Positions 1 through 8,672 of a stretch of DNA of 19,627 bases are shown piece after piece. Location of the stretch: assembly GCA_017622255.1 (NCBI GenBank), contig JAGARL010000039.1, positions 1-19,627 of the forward strand, written 5' to 3'. Position 1 is the stretch's first letter; the number at the start of each line of letters is the position of its first letter. The notes under the pieces are model-generated. The model ran no database searches, was not told the origin of the DNA, and saw only the letters and a program-made list of their open reading frames with translations. Source of the stretch: Methanocorpusculum sp. (GTDB lineage: Archaea > Halobacteriota > Methanomicrobia > Methanomicrobiales > Methanocorpusculaceae). The translations under genes and the position numbers were made by a program.

Positions 1-411
1 CAGGTCGCGGCAGTGTCCTTCGTTCATCTCGAAGGTTAAGATGACGCGGCTCTTGGTGAGGTTTACTGCGTACTCAATCTCTTCCTTGGTGGAGAGCGGA
101 TGCACCAGATTGCAGACTGCGCCAATCCGGTTTACGGCATAGACAGCGATTACACACTGCGGAATGTTTGGAAGGCAGATGGTTACCTTGTCGCCTTTTT
201 TCACGCCGAGTTTCACAAACCCTGCGGCACAGGTTTTGACGAGTTCTAACAGTTCTGCGTACGATATGGAGGTATTGAAGTACTGCAGAGCTTCGGCTTT
301 TCCGGAGGCATGGCTCAATCCGAACTCCAGCATGGAGTAGAGTGAGCGCTTTGCCTCTTCTGTGTAGGGAACTTCTTTTACCGCATCATTGCGGAAGACT
401 TTGCGGGACAT
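1..411 (-). CDS. AMP-forming acyl-CoA synthetase/ligase, N-terminal part
   Basis: Reading the minus strand from the ATG at 411-409 gives 137 uninterrupted codons running off the window edge, so only the N-terminal portion is present. The protein has the fold signature of the ANL (acyl-CoA synthetase/ligase) family N-terminus: a loading segment (TSISYAELLELV), then VKKGDKVTICLPNIPQ and AVYAVNRIGAVCNLVHPL at about residues 70-105, which match the GD-V-LPN and GAV-NPL blocks of AMP-binding enzymes. The family activates a carboxylic acid with ATP to an acyl-AMP and passes it to CoA. The catalytic P-loop and the A3-A10 motifs lie outside the window, so the substrate (acetate, medium or long chain fatty acid, aryl acid) cannot be assigned. 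No clear Shine-Dalgarno precedes the ATG. The neighbour on the right is an unrelated GTPase gene on the same strand. Confidence 0.85.
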   Translation of the reverse strand, partial: MSRKVFRNDAVKEVPYTEEAKRSLYSMLEFGLSHASGKAEALQYFNTSISYAELLELVKTCAAGFVKLGVKKGDKVTICLPNIPQCVIAVYAVNRIGAVCNLVHPLSTKEEIEYAVNLTKSRVILTFEMNEGHCRDL

Positions 412-467
412 AGACAATATCTAGAAATGTGTACGACATCTAATTAAACACTTGTGGTCGATGAGTG

Positions 468-484
468 GGAAAAAAGAAGGGTGA
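468..484 (-). terminator. T-rich putative terminator of the DRG GTPase gene
   Basis: Immediately downstream of the GTPase stop codon the minus strand reads CCCTTCTTTTTTCCC, a short T-tract typical of archaeal termination sites. I see no hairpin. The tract is only six T, so this is a modest call. Confidence 0.4.
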
Positions 485-1597
485 TTAGAGTTTTGTCACG
501 ATAGTGACAATATCGCCGTCTGCAACGACGTGCTGGAGACCGACCTTTGCCGCATCGTGTTTGACGGACGGACCCCAGATTTTTGCATAGCGGAACTGGT
601 CGACGAAGTCGCGGTGAAGTCTTTTACAGATGTCCTCAATCTTGGTTCCTTTGCGCATAATCATTGGTTCGTCCATGTCAGCCTCATGTCCGTACGGCTT
701 TAAGTAAATGCGCACGAAGCCTAAGTGGTCGTAGATGGCATCCTGCAGAGTGTCGATATTGTATTTTGCGTGCGCGGAAATCATAATCGGGTCAACGCCG
801 TACTTCTCGCGCATGTGGTCCTCGACCTCCTTTCTCTGCTCCGGCGTAATTAAATCGACCTTGTTGATGGCGATAAATGCCGGGATGTACATACGGTTGC
901 CCATCATGGCATCGACGATGTCGTCCTGCGTGATGTCCTTTCCGCGGCAGAGAACCTCTGCGTTCATAATCTTGTTCTCGGCAAGGATTGCGCGCACTTC
1001 CTCGATGTTAACCGAGGAGGCTCCTACGGTGTGGAGAGATACTCCGCCGGAGGTGGTCTTTTTGATGGTGATGTCCGGTTTTTCCTTGTTGATGCGGATA
1101 CCGGAGTCGTAGAGTTCCCGCATTAAGACATCAACGTGCACTGCGTTGAAGACATCGCCTAAGATGACAATTAAGTCTGCGGTTCGAACCACGGCGATAA
1201 CTTCCTTTCCGCGGCCTTTACCCATGGCTGCTCCCGCAATTAATCCTGGAATATCTAAAATCTGGATTTTTGCGCCCTTATATTCCATTAAACCCGGGAC
1301 GACGGTAAGCGTGGTGAACGCATATGCGCCGGTCTGACTTTCCGCGCCGGTTAAGCGGTTGAGAAGCGTGGATTTACCAACAGATGGGAATCCGACCAGG
1401 ACAATTGTTCCGTCTCCGCTCTTCTTGACTGCGTACCCTTCGCCTCCGCCGGCGGATTTCATGGCGCGCATGACCGCCTCGTCCTTCATCTTGGCAAGCT
1501 TCGCCTTTAAACGTCCTATGTGCTGTGAGGTCGCTTTGTTATATTTGGTATTTCGTATCTCGTCCTCAATAGCACGAATCTCTTCATCAAAACCCAT
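485..1597 (-). CDS. DRG-family (Obg-like) GTP-binding protein with TGS domain
   Basis: Cytoplasmic GTPase of the DRG/Rbg branch of the Obg superfamily, linked in eukaryotes and archaea to translating ribosomes. I chose the start at 1597 (MGFDEEIRAI, 370 aa), because DRG proteins begin with this short charged helical segment. The frame stays open 44 codons further upstream, but that stretch is AT-rich, has no family similarity and runs back into the tRNA-Glu gene. Visible motifs: G1/P-loop GFPSVGKST (residues 69-77), switch region FTTLTVVPG (94-102), G3 DIPG (115-118), G4 NKVD (245-248), G5 SAH (274-276). Residues about 295-370 form the TGS domain (IYLKPYG, then HDAAKVGLQHVVADGDIVTI). An N-terminal basic helix (20-48) matches the helix-turn-helix of DRGs. 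It is likely transcribed alone, divergently from tRNA-Glu. Family assignment is firm; the precise cellular role is inferred. Confidence 0.93.
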   Translation of the reverse strand: MGFDEEIRAIEDEIRNTKYNKATSQHIGRLKAKLAKMKDEAVMRAMKSAGGGEGYAVKKSGDGTIVLVGFPSVGKSTLLNRLTGAESQTGAYAFTTLTVVPGLMEYKGAKIQILDIPGLIAGAAMGKGRGKEVIAVVRTADLIVILGDVFNAVHVDVLMRELYDSGIRINKEKPDITIKKTTSGGVSLHTVGASSVNIEEVRAILAENKIMNAEVLCRGKDITQDDIVDAMMGNRMYIPAFIAINKVDLITPEQRKEVEDHMREKYGVDPIMISAHAKYNIDTLQDAIYDHLGFVRIYLKPYGHEADMDEPMIMRKGTKIEDICKRLHRDFVDQFRYAKIWGPSVKHDAAKVGLQHVVADGDIVTIVTKL

Positions 1598-1660
1598 GTT
1601 GTCTATATTAGTTAGCGCTGGTATTAGATAAATCTCTGGGCTTTGCTGTATTCTAAATCG

Positions 1661-1675
1661 ATAATTATAAATATG
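1661..1675. promoter_or_regulatory. Shared box A (TATA) between DRG gene and tRNA-Glu
   Basis: The AT-only stretch at 1661-1675 contains TTATAAATA on the plus strand (1665-1673), about 35 bases before tRNA-Glu. The complementary strand reads TATTTATAA toward the GTPase gene, about 65 bases before its ATG. Its near-symmetry means one element could serve either direction. Assignment is by consensus and position only. Confidence 0.5.
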
Positions 1676-1707
1676 TATGAGTCGTATCTTATTACGCAAC
1701 ATCAAGT

Positions 1708-1780
1708 GCTGATATAGTGTAGTGGCCAATCATGCCGGCCTCTCACGCCGGCTACTGGGGTTCGAATCCCCATATCAGCA
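1708..1780 (+). tRNA. tRNA-Glu (anticodon CTC)
   Basis: This 73-nt gene folds as a full cloverleaf. The acceptor stem is GCTGATA (1708-1714) paired with TATCAGC (1773-1779), with A1780 as discriminator. The anticodon stem is CCGGC (1735-1739) paired with GCCGG (1747-1751) around the loop CTCTCAC, giving anticodon CTC (1742-1744) for the glutamate codon GAG. The T-stem is TGGGG/CCCCA around TTCGAAT. CCA is not encoded, and I see no intron. A T-rich tract follows within a few bases and may terminate the transcript. Confidence 0.96.
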
Positions 1781-1980
1781 TACTTTCTTTTGAGTTCTTT
1801 CGTACACTAAATACCAATGCATTCTTTGCGCGTTTTCCACCGCCTTTGACCCTTTGTTGTCTTCCGCGCTTTCGGATACGTATCTTCGGCGCGGTTCTCT
1901 CTGCGTGCGGAGCATTGGTCAGATATATTTATATTTGAGAACGACCAATTTATTTAGGCAGTTTCGCAGGAAACTCTCTC
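1781..1980. other. Intergenic spacer between tRNA-Glu and tRNA-Lys
   Basis: No convincing protein gene. The left end is T-rich (1783-1800), a likely tRNA-Glu terminator. The centre holds a nested palindrome: CCGCGC (1864-1869) pairs with GCGCGG (1889-1894) around the perfect palindrome GATACGTATC (1875-1884). The right part holds a TATA element enclosed by ATTGGTC/GACCAAT. The short open frames crossing this region run through the tRNAs and show no coding character. Confidence 0.6.
1922..1937 (+). promoter_or_regulatory. Box A promoter of tRNA-Lys, flanked by an inverted repeat
   Basis: The run GATATATTTATATTTG lies 44-59 bases before tRNA-Lys and is the best TATA match nearby. Transcription would begin near 1955-1965, leaving a short 5' leader. 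It sits exactly between the arms ATTGGTC (1914-1920) and GACCAAT (1943-1949), so the site could be controlled by a dimeric repressor; that part is inference. Confidence 0.5.
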
Positions 1981-2054
1981 GGGCCACTAGATCAGTCAGG
2001 CAGATCGTCGGACTTTTAATCCGCAGGTCGGGGGTTCAAATCCCTCGTGGCCCG
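1981..2054 (+). tRNA. tRNA-Lys (anticodon TTT)
   Basis: This 74-nt cloverleaf has acceptor stem GGGCCAC (1981-1987) with GTGGCCC (2047-2053) and discriminator G2054. The D-stem is GATC/GATC. The anticodon loop CTTTTAA (2013-2019) carries TTT at 2015-2017, for the lysine codons AAA/AAG. The T-stem GGGGG/CCCTC includes one G-T wobble around TTCAAAT. The outermost anticodon-stem pair (position 27 T against 43 C) is mismatched, leaving four good pairs. CCA is not encoded. A TTTTTT run at about 2068-2073 follows and probably terminates it before the RNA polymerase operon. Confidence 0.95.
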
Positions 2055-2264
2055 CTTCACGCCCGGATTTTTTGAAATAGCAACTCAAAAGAGGAGACTA
2101 TCTCATTTATCCTGAGCGTGCTTTTTACACTCACTCCACCGGCGGCCCATTGGGGCATCGAAAAACGCCGAAGAAACACACTTTTTACTCGAAGAAACAG
2201 CTACCAGAACAATCAGCAGCAAGACAAAAAGTATCCAAAGAAAAGGAATCTGATTAGGAGCTAT
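2055..2264 (+). promoter_or_regulatory. Leader/upstream region of the RNA polymerase operon
   Basis: A 210-base gap between tRNA-Lys and rpoH. After the T-run at 2068-2073 I see no strong TATA box; CATTTATCC near 2104-2112 is the nearest candidate. Structure visible: CGGCG and CGCCG arms enclosing GCCC/GGGC around 2140-2170, and direct repeats CTTTTTAC (2121-2128 and 2181-2188) and CGAAGAAACA (2169-2178 and 2190-2199). The last 60 bases are A-rich. AGGAG at 2256-2260 is the ribosome-binding site for rpoH. No known riboswitch or r-protein site is recognised. Confidence 0.4.
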
Positions 2265-2513
2265 ATGACACGACTCAATGTATTACTGCATGAGATGGTC
2301 CCGGACCATCAGATCATGACCGGAGAGGAGGTAACTGACCTTCTGAAGACCTTCGACATCAGCGAAGACCAGCTTCCGAAGATTTACCACGACGACCCGG
2401 CTATCAAAGCCTGCGGCGGAAAACCCGGAAATGTCATTCGTATTATTAGAAAAAGCCAGACAGCAGGAGAGGCAACGTCCTACCGCTTAGTTGTCAGACG
2501 GCCGAAGAAGTAA
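2265..2513 (+). CDS. rpoH: DNA-directed RNA polymerase subunit H (Rpo5)
   Basis: 82-aa small subunit equivalent to the C-terminal domain of eukaryotic RPB5, which sits in the lower jaw of the polymerase near downstream DNA. Family features seen: [11 protein letters not shown] at residues 8-18, the acidic segment after it, [19 protein letters not shown] (about 45-63) matching the LP-I--DDP-----A--GD block of the family, and the C-terminal [20 protein letters not shown] that ends archaeal H subunits. I chose ATG 2265, since it has AGGAG four bases upstream and gives the usual family length. The frame is open back to 2118, but that would add 49 unsupported residues. It is the first gene of the operon, its stop lying 16 bases before the rpoB'' start. 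Confidence 0.96.
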   Translation: MTRLNVLLHEMVPDHQIMTGEEVTDLLKTFDISEDQLPKIYHDDPAIKACGGKPGNVIRIIRKSQTAGEATSYRLVVRRPKK

Positions 2514-2529
2514 CCACGGAAGAAGAATC

Positions 2530-4080
2530 ATGATCGACAGAAGCGTATTATCCGGCGCGTATTTCTCTCAGGAACACGTTGCCCGCCACCAGCTTGATTC
2601 GTACAACCACTTCATCGAGCACAACCTCCAGAAAGTGGTAAACGAACAGAGAATCGTTGAAACCGAAATCGTCAACCGCGGCAAGAACCAGGAGCCGGTC
2701 TGGGTTGAACTCGGAAACATCCGCGTGGAAAAGCCAATCGTCCGTGAAGCAGACGGTTCCCAGAGCAAGCTCTACCCGACAGAAGCACGCCTGAGAAACT
2801 TAACCTATGCGGCACCAATGGTCCTCGAGATGACTCTCCACCAGGGAGACAAAGTGTTCCCGGTTCAGGAGACTACTATCGGACAGTTACCGGTTATGAT
2901 CGGATCCAAGGTCTGTAACCTCTGCGGTCTTTCCGTTGACGAGAGAACCGAGCAGGGAGAAGACCCGTGCGATCCGGGAGGATACTTCATTGTAAACGGT
3001 ACTGAGCGTGTCTTAATGACCTTAGAGGATTTAGCATCCAACAAGATCATGACTGAGTACACCGAGCGCTACAACGAACAGATTCACGTAGCAAAGGTGT
3101 TCTCCCAGTTCAGAGGATACCGTGCACTCGTCGTTGTCGAGAAGAACAAGAAGAACCTCCTCGATGTTTCCTTCCCGTCCGTTGCCGGTCACCTCAGATT
3201 CGCTGATTTAATGCGGGCATTAGGTCTCGAGTCTGATGAGGAAATCGTGTCCGCAGTTTCCCTTGACGAAGACATCTTAACCTACATGATGCAGAACCTC
3301 GAAGAAAGCGAGTGTGCAACCGTAGAAGAAGGTGTCATGTATGTCGGAAAGAAGCTCGCACCGAACCAGACCAAGGACTACCAGAGAAAGCGCGCCGAGT
3401 TTGTCCTCGACAGCTACCTCCTGCCGCACTTAAACTACTTAATCCCGGCAAACTTAAAACCGGGAGACGAGGGTTACGCAGAGTACGCACGCGATGTCCG
3501 CGTTGCAAAGGCAGAGTTCCTCGGCCGTATGGCAGAAGCCTGTTTCGACCTTGCATTAAGCAAGAGAAGAATCGACGACAAAGACCACTACTCCAACAAG
3601 CGCTTAAAGCTCGCCGGTGACTTAATGGAAGATCTCTTCCGTATCTCCTTAAACAGACTCACCCGTGATGTCAAGTACCAGCTTGAACGCGCCAGCATGC
3701 GCCACAGAGAGTTAGCTATCGGAACCGTTGTCAGAGCAGATGTCTTAACCGAGCGTTTAATCCACCCGCTCGCAACCGGAAACTGGGTTGGCGGCAGAAC
3801 CGGTGTCTCGCAGCTTATGGACAGAATCGACCACATGTCTGTCATTTCCCACCTGCGCCGTGTCATCTCCCCGCTTTCCCGTTCCCAGCCGCACTTCGAA
3901 GCTCGTGATCTTCACCCGACCCAGTGGGGAAGAATCTGCCCGTCCGAGACTCCGGAAGGTCCGAACTGCGGTTTAGTAAAGAACTTCGCACAGCTTGTTG
4001 AAATCAGCAAAGGAACAGACGAAGAAGAAATCCTTCACGTCATTCAGGGTATGGATATCCAGCCAATCAGGAGTGAGTAA
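2530..4080 (+). CDS. rpoB2: DNA-directed RNA polymerase subunit B'' (Rpo2N)
   Basis: 516 aa, the N-terminal half of the second-largest polymerase subunit, split from B' as in many methanogens and halophiles. It builds the protrusion, lobe and fork regions of RPB2. Seen: residues 20-45 ([11 protein letters not shown]) as in RPB2 N-termini; C129-N-L-C132 and C147 followed by [14 protein letters not shown] (148-161), the protrusion signature; LASNK; and near the C-terminus [20 protein letters not shown], the fork-loop block where the split from B' follows. I chose ATG 2530 because the RPB2-like sequence starts there; an upstream in-frame start would overlap rpoH. Only a weak GGAAGAAG purine stretch precedes it, so translational coupling to rpoH is likely. 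The next gene begins two bases after the stop. Confidence 0.97.
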   Translation: MIDRSVLSGAYFSQEHVARHQLDSYNHFIEHNLQKVVNEQRIVETEIVNRGKNQEPVWVELGNIRVEKPIVREADGSQSKLYPTEARLRNLTYAAPMVLEMTLHQGDKVFPVQETTIGQLPVMIGSKVCNLCGLSVDERTEQGEDPCDPGGYFIVNGTERVLMTLEDLASNKIMTEYTERYNEQIHVAKVFSQFRGYRALVVVEKNKKNLLDVSFPSVAGHLRFADLMRALGLESDEEIVSAVSLDEDILTYMMQNLEESECATVEEGVMYVGKKLAPNQTKDYQRKRAEFVLDSYLLPHLNYLIPANLKPGDEGYAEYARDVRVAKAEFLGRMAEACFDLALSKRRIDDKDHYSNKRLKLAGDLMEDLFRISLNRLTRDVKYQLERASMRHRELAIGTVVRADVLTERLIHPLATGNWVGGRTGVSQLMDRIDHMSVISHLRRVISPLSRSQPHFEARDLHPTQWGRICPSETPEGPNCGLVKNFAQLVEISKGTDEEEILHVIQGMDIQPIRSE

Positions 4081-4082
4081 AT

Positions 4083-5996
4083 ATGGAGAAGAAAATGGCC
4101 CGTGTATTCGTTGACGGCGCATTAATCGGAAAGGTCGACGATGCAGAAGGATTCACCCGTCACTTCCGTCAGATGAGACGTTCGGGACAGGTTTCCACTG
4201 AAGTCAACATTTCCTACAAGGACTACAGTAACGAAATTGTCATCAACACCGACAGAGGACGTGCCCGCAGACCGTTAATCGTTGTGGAAAACGGTGTGCC
4301 GACCGTCACCCCGGAAGATGTCGAGAATGTCAGAAACGGCACCTATGAATTCATGGACCTTATCAAGATGGGTAAGATTGAGTTCATCGATGCAGAAGAG
4401 GAAGACGACTTATACATCGCCGTTCAGGAAGAGGACTTAAAGCCGGAACACACCCACCTGGAAATCGATCCGTCCTTAATCCTTGGTATCGGAGCAGCAC
4501 ACGTTCCGTTCCCGGAGCACAATGCATCTCCGCGTGTTACCATGGGAGCAGGTATGATTAAGCAGGCCTTAGGTTTTGCCCAGTCCAACATGAAGCTCCG
4601 CCCGGACACCAGAGGACACATGCTCCACTATGCACAGGTCCCAATGGTGCACACCCAGGCAGCAGAGTTAATCGGTTCTGACAAGCGCCCGCAGGGACAG
4701 AACTTCTGTGTCGCTATCATCTCCTACGAAGGATACAACATTGAAGATGCACTGATTTTCAACAAGGCATCTGTCGAGCGCGGAGTCGGCCGTTCCCACT
4801 TCTTCAGAACCTACGAAGGTGAAGAGCGCAGATACCCTGGAGGACAGGTTGACAGAATTGAAAAGCCGGAAGACGACATCACCGGTTCCCACGGACCTGG
4901 ATCCTACGTTAACCTTGACGTTGACGGTATCATCAACCCGGAGACCATCGTCAAGGAAAAGGATGTCTTAATCGGAAAGACCTCCCCGCCGCGTTTCCTC
5001 GAAGAGCCGACCGGAGAACTCTTAGCTGTTGAAAAGCGCCGCGACACTTCCATCACCATGAGAAGCAACGAGACCGGTATCGTCGATACTGTAATCGTTA
5101 CGGAGTCCGAGAACTCCTCCCGCCTTGTCAAGGTCAGAACCCGTGACCTTCGTGTCCCGGAAATCGGCGACAAGTTCGCATCCAGACACGGACAGAAGGG
5201 TGTCTGCGGTCTTATCACCATGCAGGAGAACATGCCGTTCACCGCAGAAGGTATCTCCCCTGACTTAGTCATCAACCCACACGCAGTCCCGTCCCGTATG
5301 ACCATCGGACACATGCTCGAGATGATTGGCGGAAAAGCAGGTTCCCTTGAAGGTTCCCGTGTCAACGCAACCTCTTTCAGAAAGACCTCTGTTGAGAAGA
5401 TCTTCGACTCTCCGTTCGCACAGGAACGCCTGTTAAAGGACAAGGAGATTGGAAAGGACATCAAGAACAATACCTTAACCCGAGAACAGGTTCTCCGTCA
5501 CCAGTTAAACCAGGCAGGATTTGCCCACACCGGCCGTGAAGTCATGTACGACGGTATCACCGGACGCAGATTCCACGCAGATATCTACATCGGTGTTATC
5601 TACTACCAGAAGCTGTACCACATGGTATCCACCAAGATGCACGCAAGATCCCGCGGACCGGTCCAGGTCTTAACCCGCCAGCCGACCGAAGGACGTGCCC
5701 GTGAGGGAGGTCTTCGTTTCGGAGAAATGGAACGTGATGTCATGATTGGACACGGTGCAGCTATGGCCTTAAAGGAACGTCTCTTAGACGAGTCCGATGC
5801 AGTCAAGCAGTACGTCTGTGCCCGCTGCGGTATGGTCGCCATGTATGACGCAAAGCAGAAGGCAACCAGATGTCTTGCCTGCGGTGCCGAGACTGACATT
5901 TACGAAGTTGAGATGAGTTACGCATTCAAGCTCCTGCTTGATGAGATGAAGAGTATGGGTATAGCCCCGAGACTGAAACTGGAGGATATGGTATGA
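4083..5996 (+). CDS. rpoB1: DNA-directed RNA polymerase subunit B' (Rpo2C)
   Basis: 637 aa, the C-terminal half of the second-largest subunit, contributing the hybrid-binding domain, wall and clamp. Seen: [18 protein letters not shown], the highly conserved block before the active centre; [12 protein letters not shown] (362-373) with lysines K364 and K372 that contact nucleotide and hybrid; the block around [35 protein letters not shown]; and a C-terminal zinc site C579-x2-C582, C597-x2-C600. ATG 4083 is preferred: AGGAGTGA at 4069-4076 lies six bases before it, within the end of rpoB''. ATG 4095 (MARVFVDG) is closer to family N-termini but poorly spaced. The stop overlaps the rpoA' start by four bases (ATGA), implying translational coupling. 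Confidence 0.97.
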   Translation: MEKKMARVFVDGALIGKVDDAEGFTRHFRQMRRSGQVSTEVNISYKDYSNEIVINTDRGRARRPLIVVENGVPTVTPEDVENVRNGTYEFMDLIKMGKIEFIDAEEEDDLYIAVQEEDLKPEHTHLEIDPSLILGIGAAHVPFPEHNASPRVTMGAGMIKQALGFAQSNMKLRPDTRGHMLHYAQVPMVHTQAAELIGSDKRPQGQNFCVAIISYEGYNIEDALIFNKASVERGVGRSHFFRTYEGEERRYPGGQVDRIEKPEDDITGSHGPGSYVNLDVDGIINPETIVKEKDVLIGKTSPPRFLEEPTGELLAVEKRRDTSITMRSNETGIVDTVIVTESENSSRLVKVRTRDLRVPEIGDKFASRHGQKGVCGLITMQENMPFTAEGISPDLVINPHAVPSRMTIGHMLEMIGGKAGSLEGSRVNATSFRKTSVEKIFDSPFAQERLLKDKEIGKDIKNNTLTREQVLRHQLNQAGFAHTGREVMYDGITGRRFHADIYIGVIYYQKLYHMVSTKMHARSRGPVQVLTRQPTEGRAREGGLRFGEMERDVMIGHGAAMALKERLLDESDAVKQYVCARCGMVAMYDAKQKATRCLACGAETDIYEVEMSYAFKLLLDEMKSMGIAPRLKLEDMV

Positions 5997-8671
5997 CCTC
6001 GCCAAAGAGAATCGGAAAGATCGAGTTCGGTCTTCTTTCCCCGAAACAGATTCGTGACATGAGTGTCTGTAAGGTCATCTGGCCGGACACCTATGATGAT
6101 GACGGATTCCCGTACCCGAAGGGATTAATGGATCCAAGTCTTGGTGTTATCGACCCTGGTCTTCGCTGCAAGACCTGTGGTCAGAAGCAGGGAGACTGCC
6201 CGGGACACTTCGGTCACATTGACCTTGCAAAGCCGGTTATCCACGTCGGATACACCCGTTTAATCAGAAAACTGCTCCGTATCACCTGCCGTGACTGCGG
6301 AAGACTGCTTCTCGACAAGGAAGAGATTGAAAAGTTCTCTGCCTTAGAAGACGACCCGTACTCCGCTGAGACCATCGGCGAGAAAGACGTCAAGAAGGAG
6401 CGCGTCTGCCCGTACTGCGGTGAACAGCAGTACAAGATTAACTTCGAAAAGCCGACCTCCTTCGTTGAAGTCATCTCCGTTGTTGACGAGAACACCGGAA
6501 AGACCATCAAGACCGAGCAGAAGTTAACCTCCGCAGACATCCGCGAGCGCTTAGAGCGTATCCCGGACGATGACCTCAGACTCCTTGGAATCGACCCGGA
6601 CGTAGCACGCCCGGAGTGGGCAGTCTTAACCGTTCTTCCGGTTCCGCCGGTAACGGTCCGCCCGTCCATTATCCTTGAAAACGGTCAGCGTTCTGAAGAT
6701 GACTTAACCCACAAGCTTGTTGATATCATCAGAATCAACCAGCGCTTCAGAGAAAACCAGGATGCAGGTGCTCCGCAGCTCATTATTGAGGATTTATGGG
6801 AGTTACTGCAGTACCACGTAACAACCTATCTCGACAACGAAGTCGCAGGCTGTCCGCCGGCAAGACACCGCTCGGGACGTCCGCTCAAGACCTTATCCCA
6901 GAGATTAAAGGGTAAGGACGGACGTTTCAGAGGTTCTCTCTCCGGTAAGCGTGTCAACTTCTCCGCACGTACCGTTATCTCCCCGGACCCGAACTTATCC
7001 GTCGGTGAGGTTGGTGTTCCGCTCGCTATCGCCAACGAGATGTCTGTTCCGGTCAGAGTTACCAAGCAGAACATCGAAGATATCCGTGCAATGATTCGCA
7101 TTGGCCCGCACAGACCAACCCTTCGCGACCCGTGCGGTGCAAACTATGTAAACAGACCTGACGGCAGAAGAATCAGACTGATTGCAGGACCGGAAGGAAA
7201 CTGTGACACCGTTGCAGAAATGATTGAGCCGGGATGGAAGATTGACAGACAGCTGCGTGACGGCGATATCGTTCTCTTCAACCGTCAGCCGTCTCTGCAC
7301 AGAATGTCCATTATGTCCCACAGAATCAAGGTCATGAACGGCAGAACATTCCGCTTAAACCCGGCAGTATGTCCACCGTATAACGCAGACTTTGATGGTG
7401 ATGAAATGAACTTACACGTTCCGCAGACCGAAGAAGCCCGTGCAGAAGCAGAGCTTCTGGTCGCTGTTCAGGAGAACATTTTATCCCCGAGATTCGGAGC
7501 ACCGATTATCGGCGGTCTTCACGACCACATCTCCGGTATCTTCATCTTAACCAACCAGACCAAATGGTACACCAAGTCCGAGTTCCTGTACCTCTTAAAG
7601 TACACCAAGATGGACAAGATGCCGGAACCGGGCAAGATTGTTGACGGCGTTCCGTACTGGAGCAACAAGCAGGCATTCTCGGTCATTCTGCCGAAGGATG
7701 TCAGCATGTTCTACAAGGCAACCTGCTGTCAGAACTGCAACCCGTGTACTAAGGACTCCGCAGCAGGATGTCCGAACGACGCATTCGTCAGAATCGTTGA
7801 CGGAGAACTCCTTTCCGGAACCATCGACAAGAAGTCTGTCGGTGCTATGGATGGAACTATCCTGAACAGAATCATCCGTCTGCACGGTACCCGCAGAGCA
7901 CGCGACTACATTGACGACTTAACCAAGCTGTCCATTCGTGCAATCATGCTCAACGGTTTCAGCTACGGTATCAACGATACTGACCTGGGAAAGAACGAAC
8001 ACAAGCAGATTCGCGATGTCTTAGATCAGGCAGAGTCTGATGCAGCACAGAAGATTGCCATCTTCGAACAGGGACACTTAGAACCGATGCCGGGAAGAAC
8101 TCCGGAAGAAACCTTAGAGTTACAGCTCATGAGTCAGCTCGGTAAAGCTCGTGACCGTACTGGTGATATCGCATCCAGACACTTAGGTTTCGAGAACTCC
8201 TCTGTGGTTATGGCCGTATCCGGTGCCCGTGGTTCCATGCTGAACATGGCACAGATGGCAGGCTGTATCGGTCAGCAGGCAGTTCGTGGTGAGCGTCTGT
8301 CCAGAGGTTACGAGGACAGAACCCTGCCGCACTTCAGACGCGGAGACAAGGGAGCAGGCGCACACGGTTTCGTCAGAAACTCCTACAAGTCCGGTCTTAC
8401 TCCGACTGAATTCTTCTTCCACGCAATTGGAGGTCGAGAAGGTCTTGTCGATACTGCAGTCCGTACTTCCCAGTCCGGTTATCTGCAGCGCCGTATGATT
8501 AACGCACTGCAGGACTTAAAGGTCGCATACGACGGAACGGTCAGAAGTACCGGCGGTAAGATTATCCAGTTCGTCTACGGTGAAGACGGTACCGACCCGG
8601 CAAAGTCCGCATCCGGTCTGCCGGTTGATGTCAAGGGTATCGCTGAGTCTGTCTTAAAGGAGGAGATCTAA
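5993..8671 (+). CDS. rpoA1: DNA-directed RNA polymerase subunit A' (Rpo1N), catalytic
   Basis: 892 aa, the N-terminal two-thirds of the largest subunit, holding the active site. Seen: the clamp zinc site C59-x2-C62-x6-C69-x2-H72; a second zinc site C99-x2-C102 with C139-x2-C142; [20 protein letters not shown] (lid and switch region); [11 protein letters not shown]; and the absolutely conserved [12 protein letters not shown] with metal-chelating D466, D468 and D470. Unusual is a cysteine cluster C578, C579, C582, C585 and C593 arranged as CxxCxxC-x7-CP. The C-terminal end ([19 protein letters not shown]) is the expected end of A' before the split. GGAGG at 5981-5985 lies seven bases before the ATG, and the gene overlaps rpoB' by four bases. 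Length is normal for the family. Confidence 0.97.
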   Translation: MTSPKRIGKIEFGLLSPKQIRDMSVCKVIWPDTYDDDGFPYPKGLMDPSLGVIDPGLRCKTCGQKQGDCPGHFGHIDLAKPVIHVGYTRLIRKLLRITCRDCGRLLLDKEEIEKFSALEDDPYSAETIGEKDVKKERVCPYCGEQQYKINFEKPTSFVEVISVVDENTGKTIKTEQKLTSADIRERLERIPDDDLRLLGIDPDVARPEWAVLTVLPVPPVTVRPSIILENGQRSEDDLTHKLVDIIRINQRFRENQDAGAPQLIIEDLWELLQYHVTTYLDNEVAGCPPARHRSGRPLKTLSQRLKGKDGRFRGSLSGKRVNFSARTVISPDPNLSVGEVGVPLAIANEMSVPVRVTKQNIEDIRAMIRIGPHRPTLRDPCGANYVNRPDGRRIRLIAGPEGNCDTVAEMIEPGWKIDRQLRDGDIVLFNRQPSLHRMSIMSHRIKVMNGRTFRLNPAVCPPYNADFDGDEMNLHVPQTEEARAEAELLVAVQENILSPRFGAPIIGGLHDHISGIFILTNQTKWYTKSEFLYLLKYTKMDKMPEPGKIVDGVPYWSNKQAFSVILPKDVSMFYKATCCQNCNPCTKDSAAGCPNDAFVRIVDGELLSGTIDKKSVGAMDGTILNRIIRLHGTRRARDYIDDLTKLSIRAIMLNGFSYGINDTDLGKNEHKQIRDVLDQAESDAAQKIAIFEQGHLEPMPGRTPEETLELQLMSQLGKARDRTGDIASRHLGFENSSVVMAVSGARGSMLNMAQMAGCIGQQAVRGERLSRGYEDRTLPHFRRGDKGAGAHGFVRNSYKSGLTPTEFFFHAIGGREGLVDTAVRTSQSGYLQRRMINALQDLKVAYDGTVRSTGGKIIQFVYGEDGTDPAKSASGLPVDVKGIAESVLKEEI

Positions 8672-8672
8672 G

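Noticed and set aside
1598..1729. 44-codon upstream extension of the DRG GTPase
   Set aside because: It runs into tRNA-Glu, is AT-rich and crosses the promoter. Homologues begin at the MGFDEEI-type N-terminus.
1732..2075. Two short plus-strand frames across the tRNA region
   Set aside because: They pass through tRNA-Glu and tRNA-Lys genes and have no coding signal.
2118..2264. In-frame upstream extension of rpoH by 49 codons
   Set aside because: RpoH proteins are about 80 aa, AGGAG lies just before ATG 2265, and the extra residues show no family similarity. The open frame is chance in an A-rich leader.
4904..5470. 188-codon minus-strand open frame
   Set aside because: Antisense to rpoB' across its most conserved region; shadow of strong codon bias.
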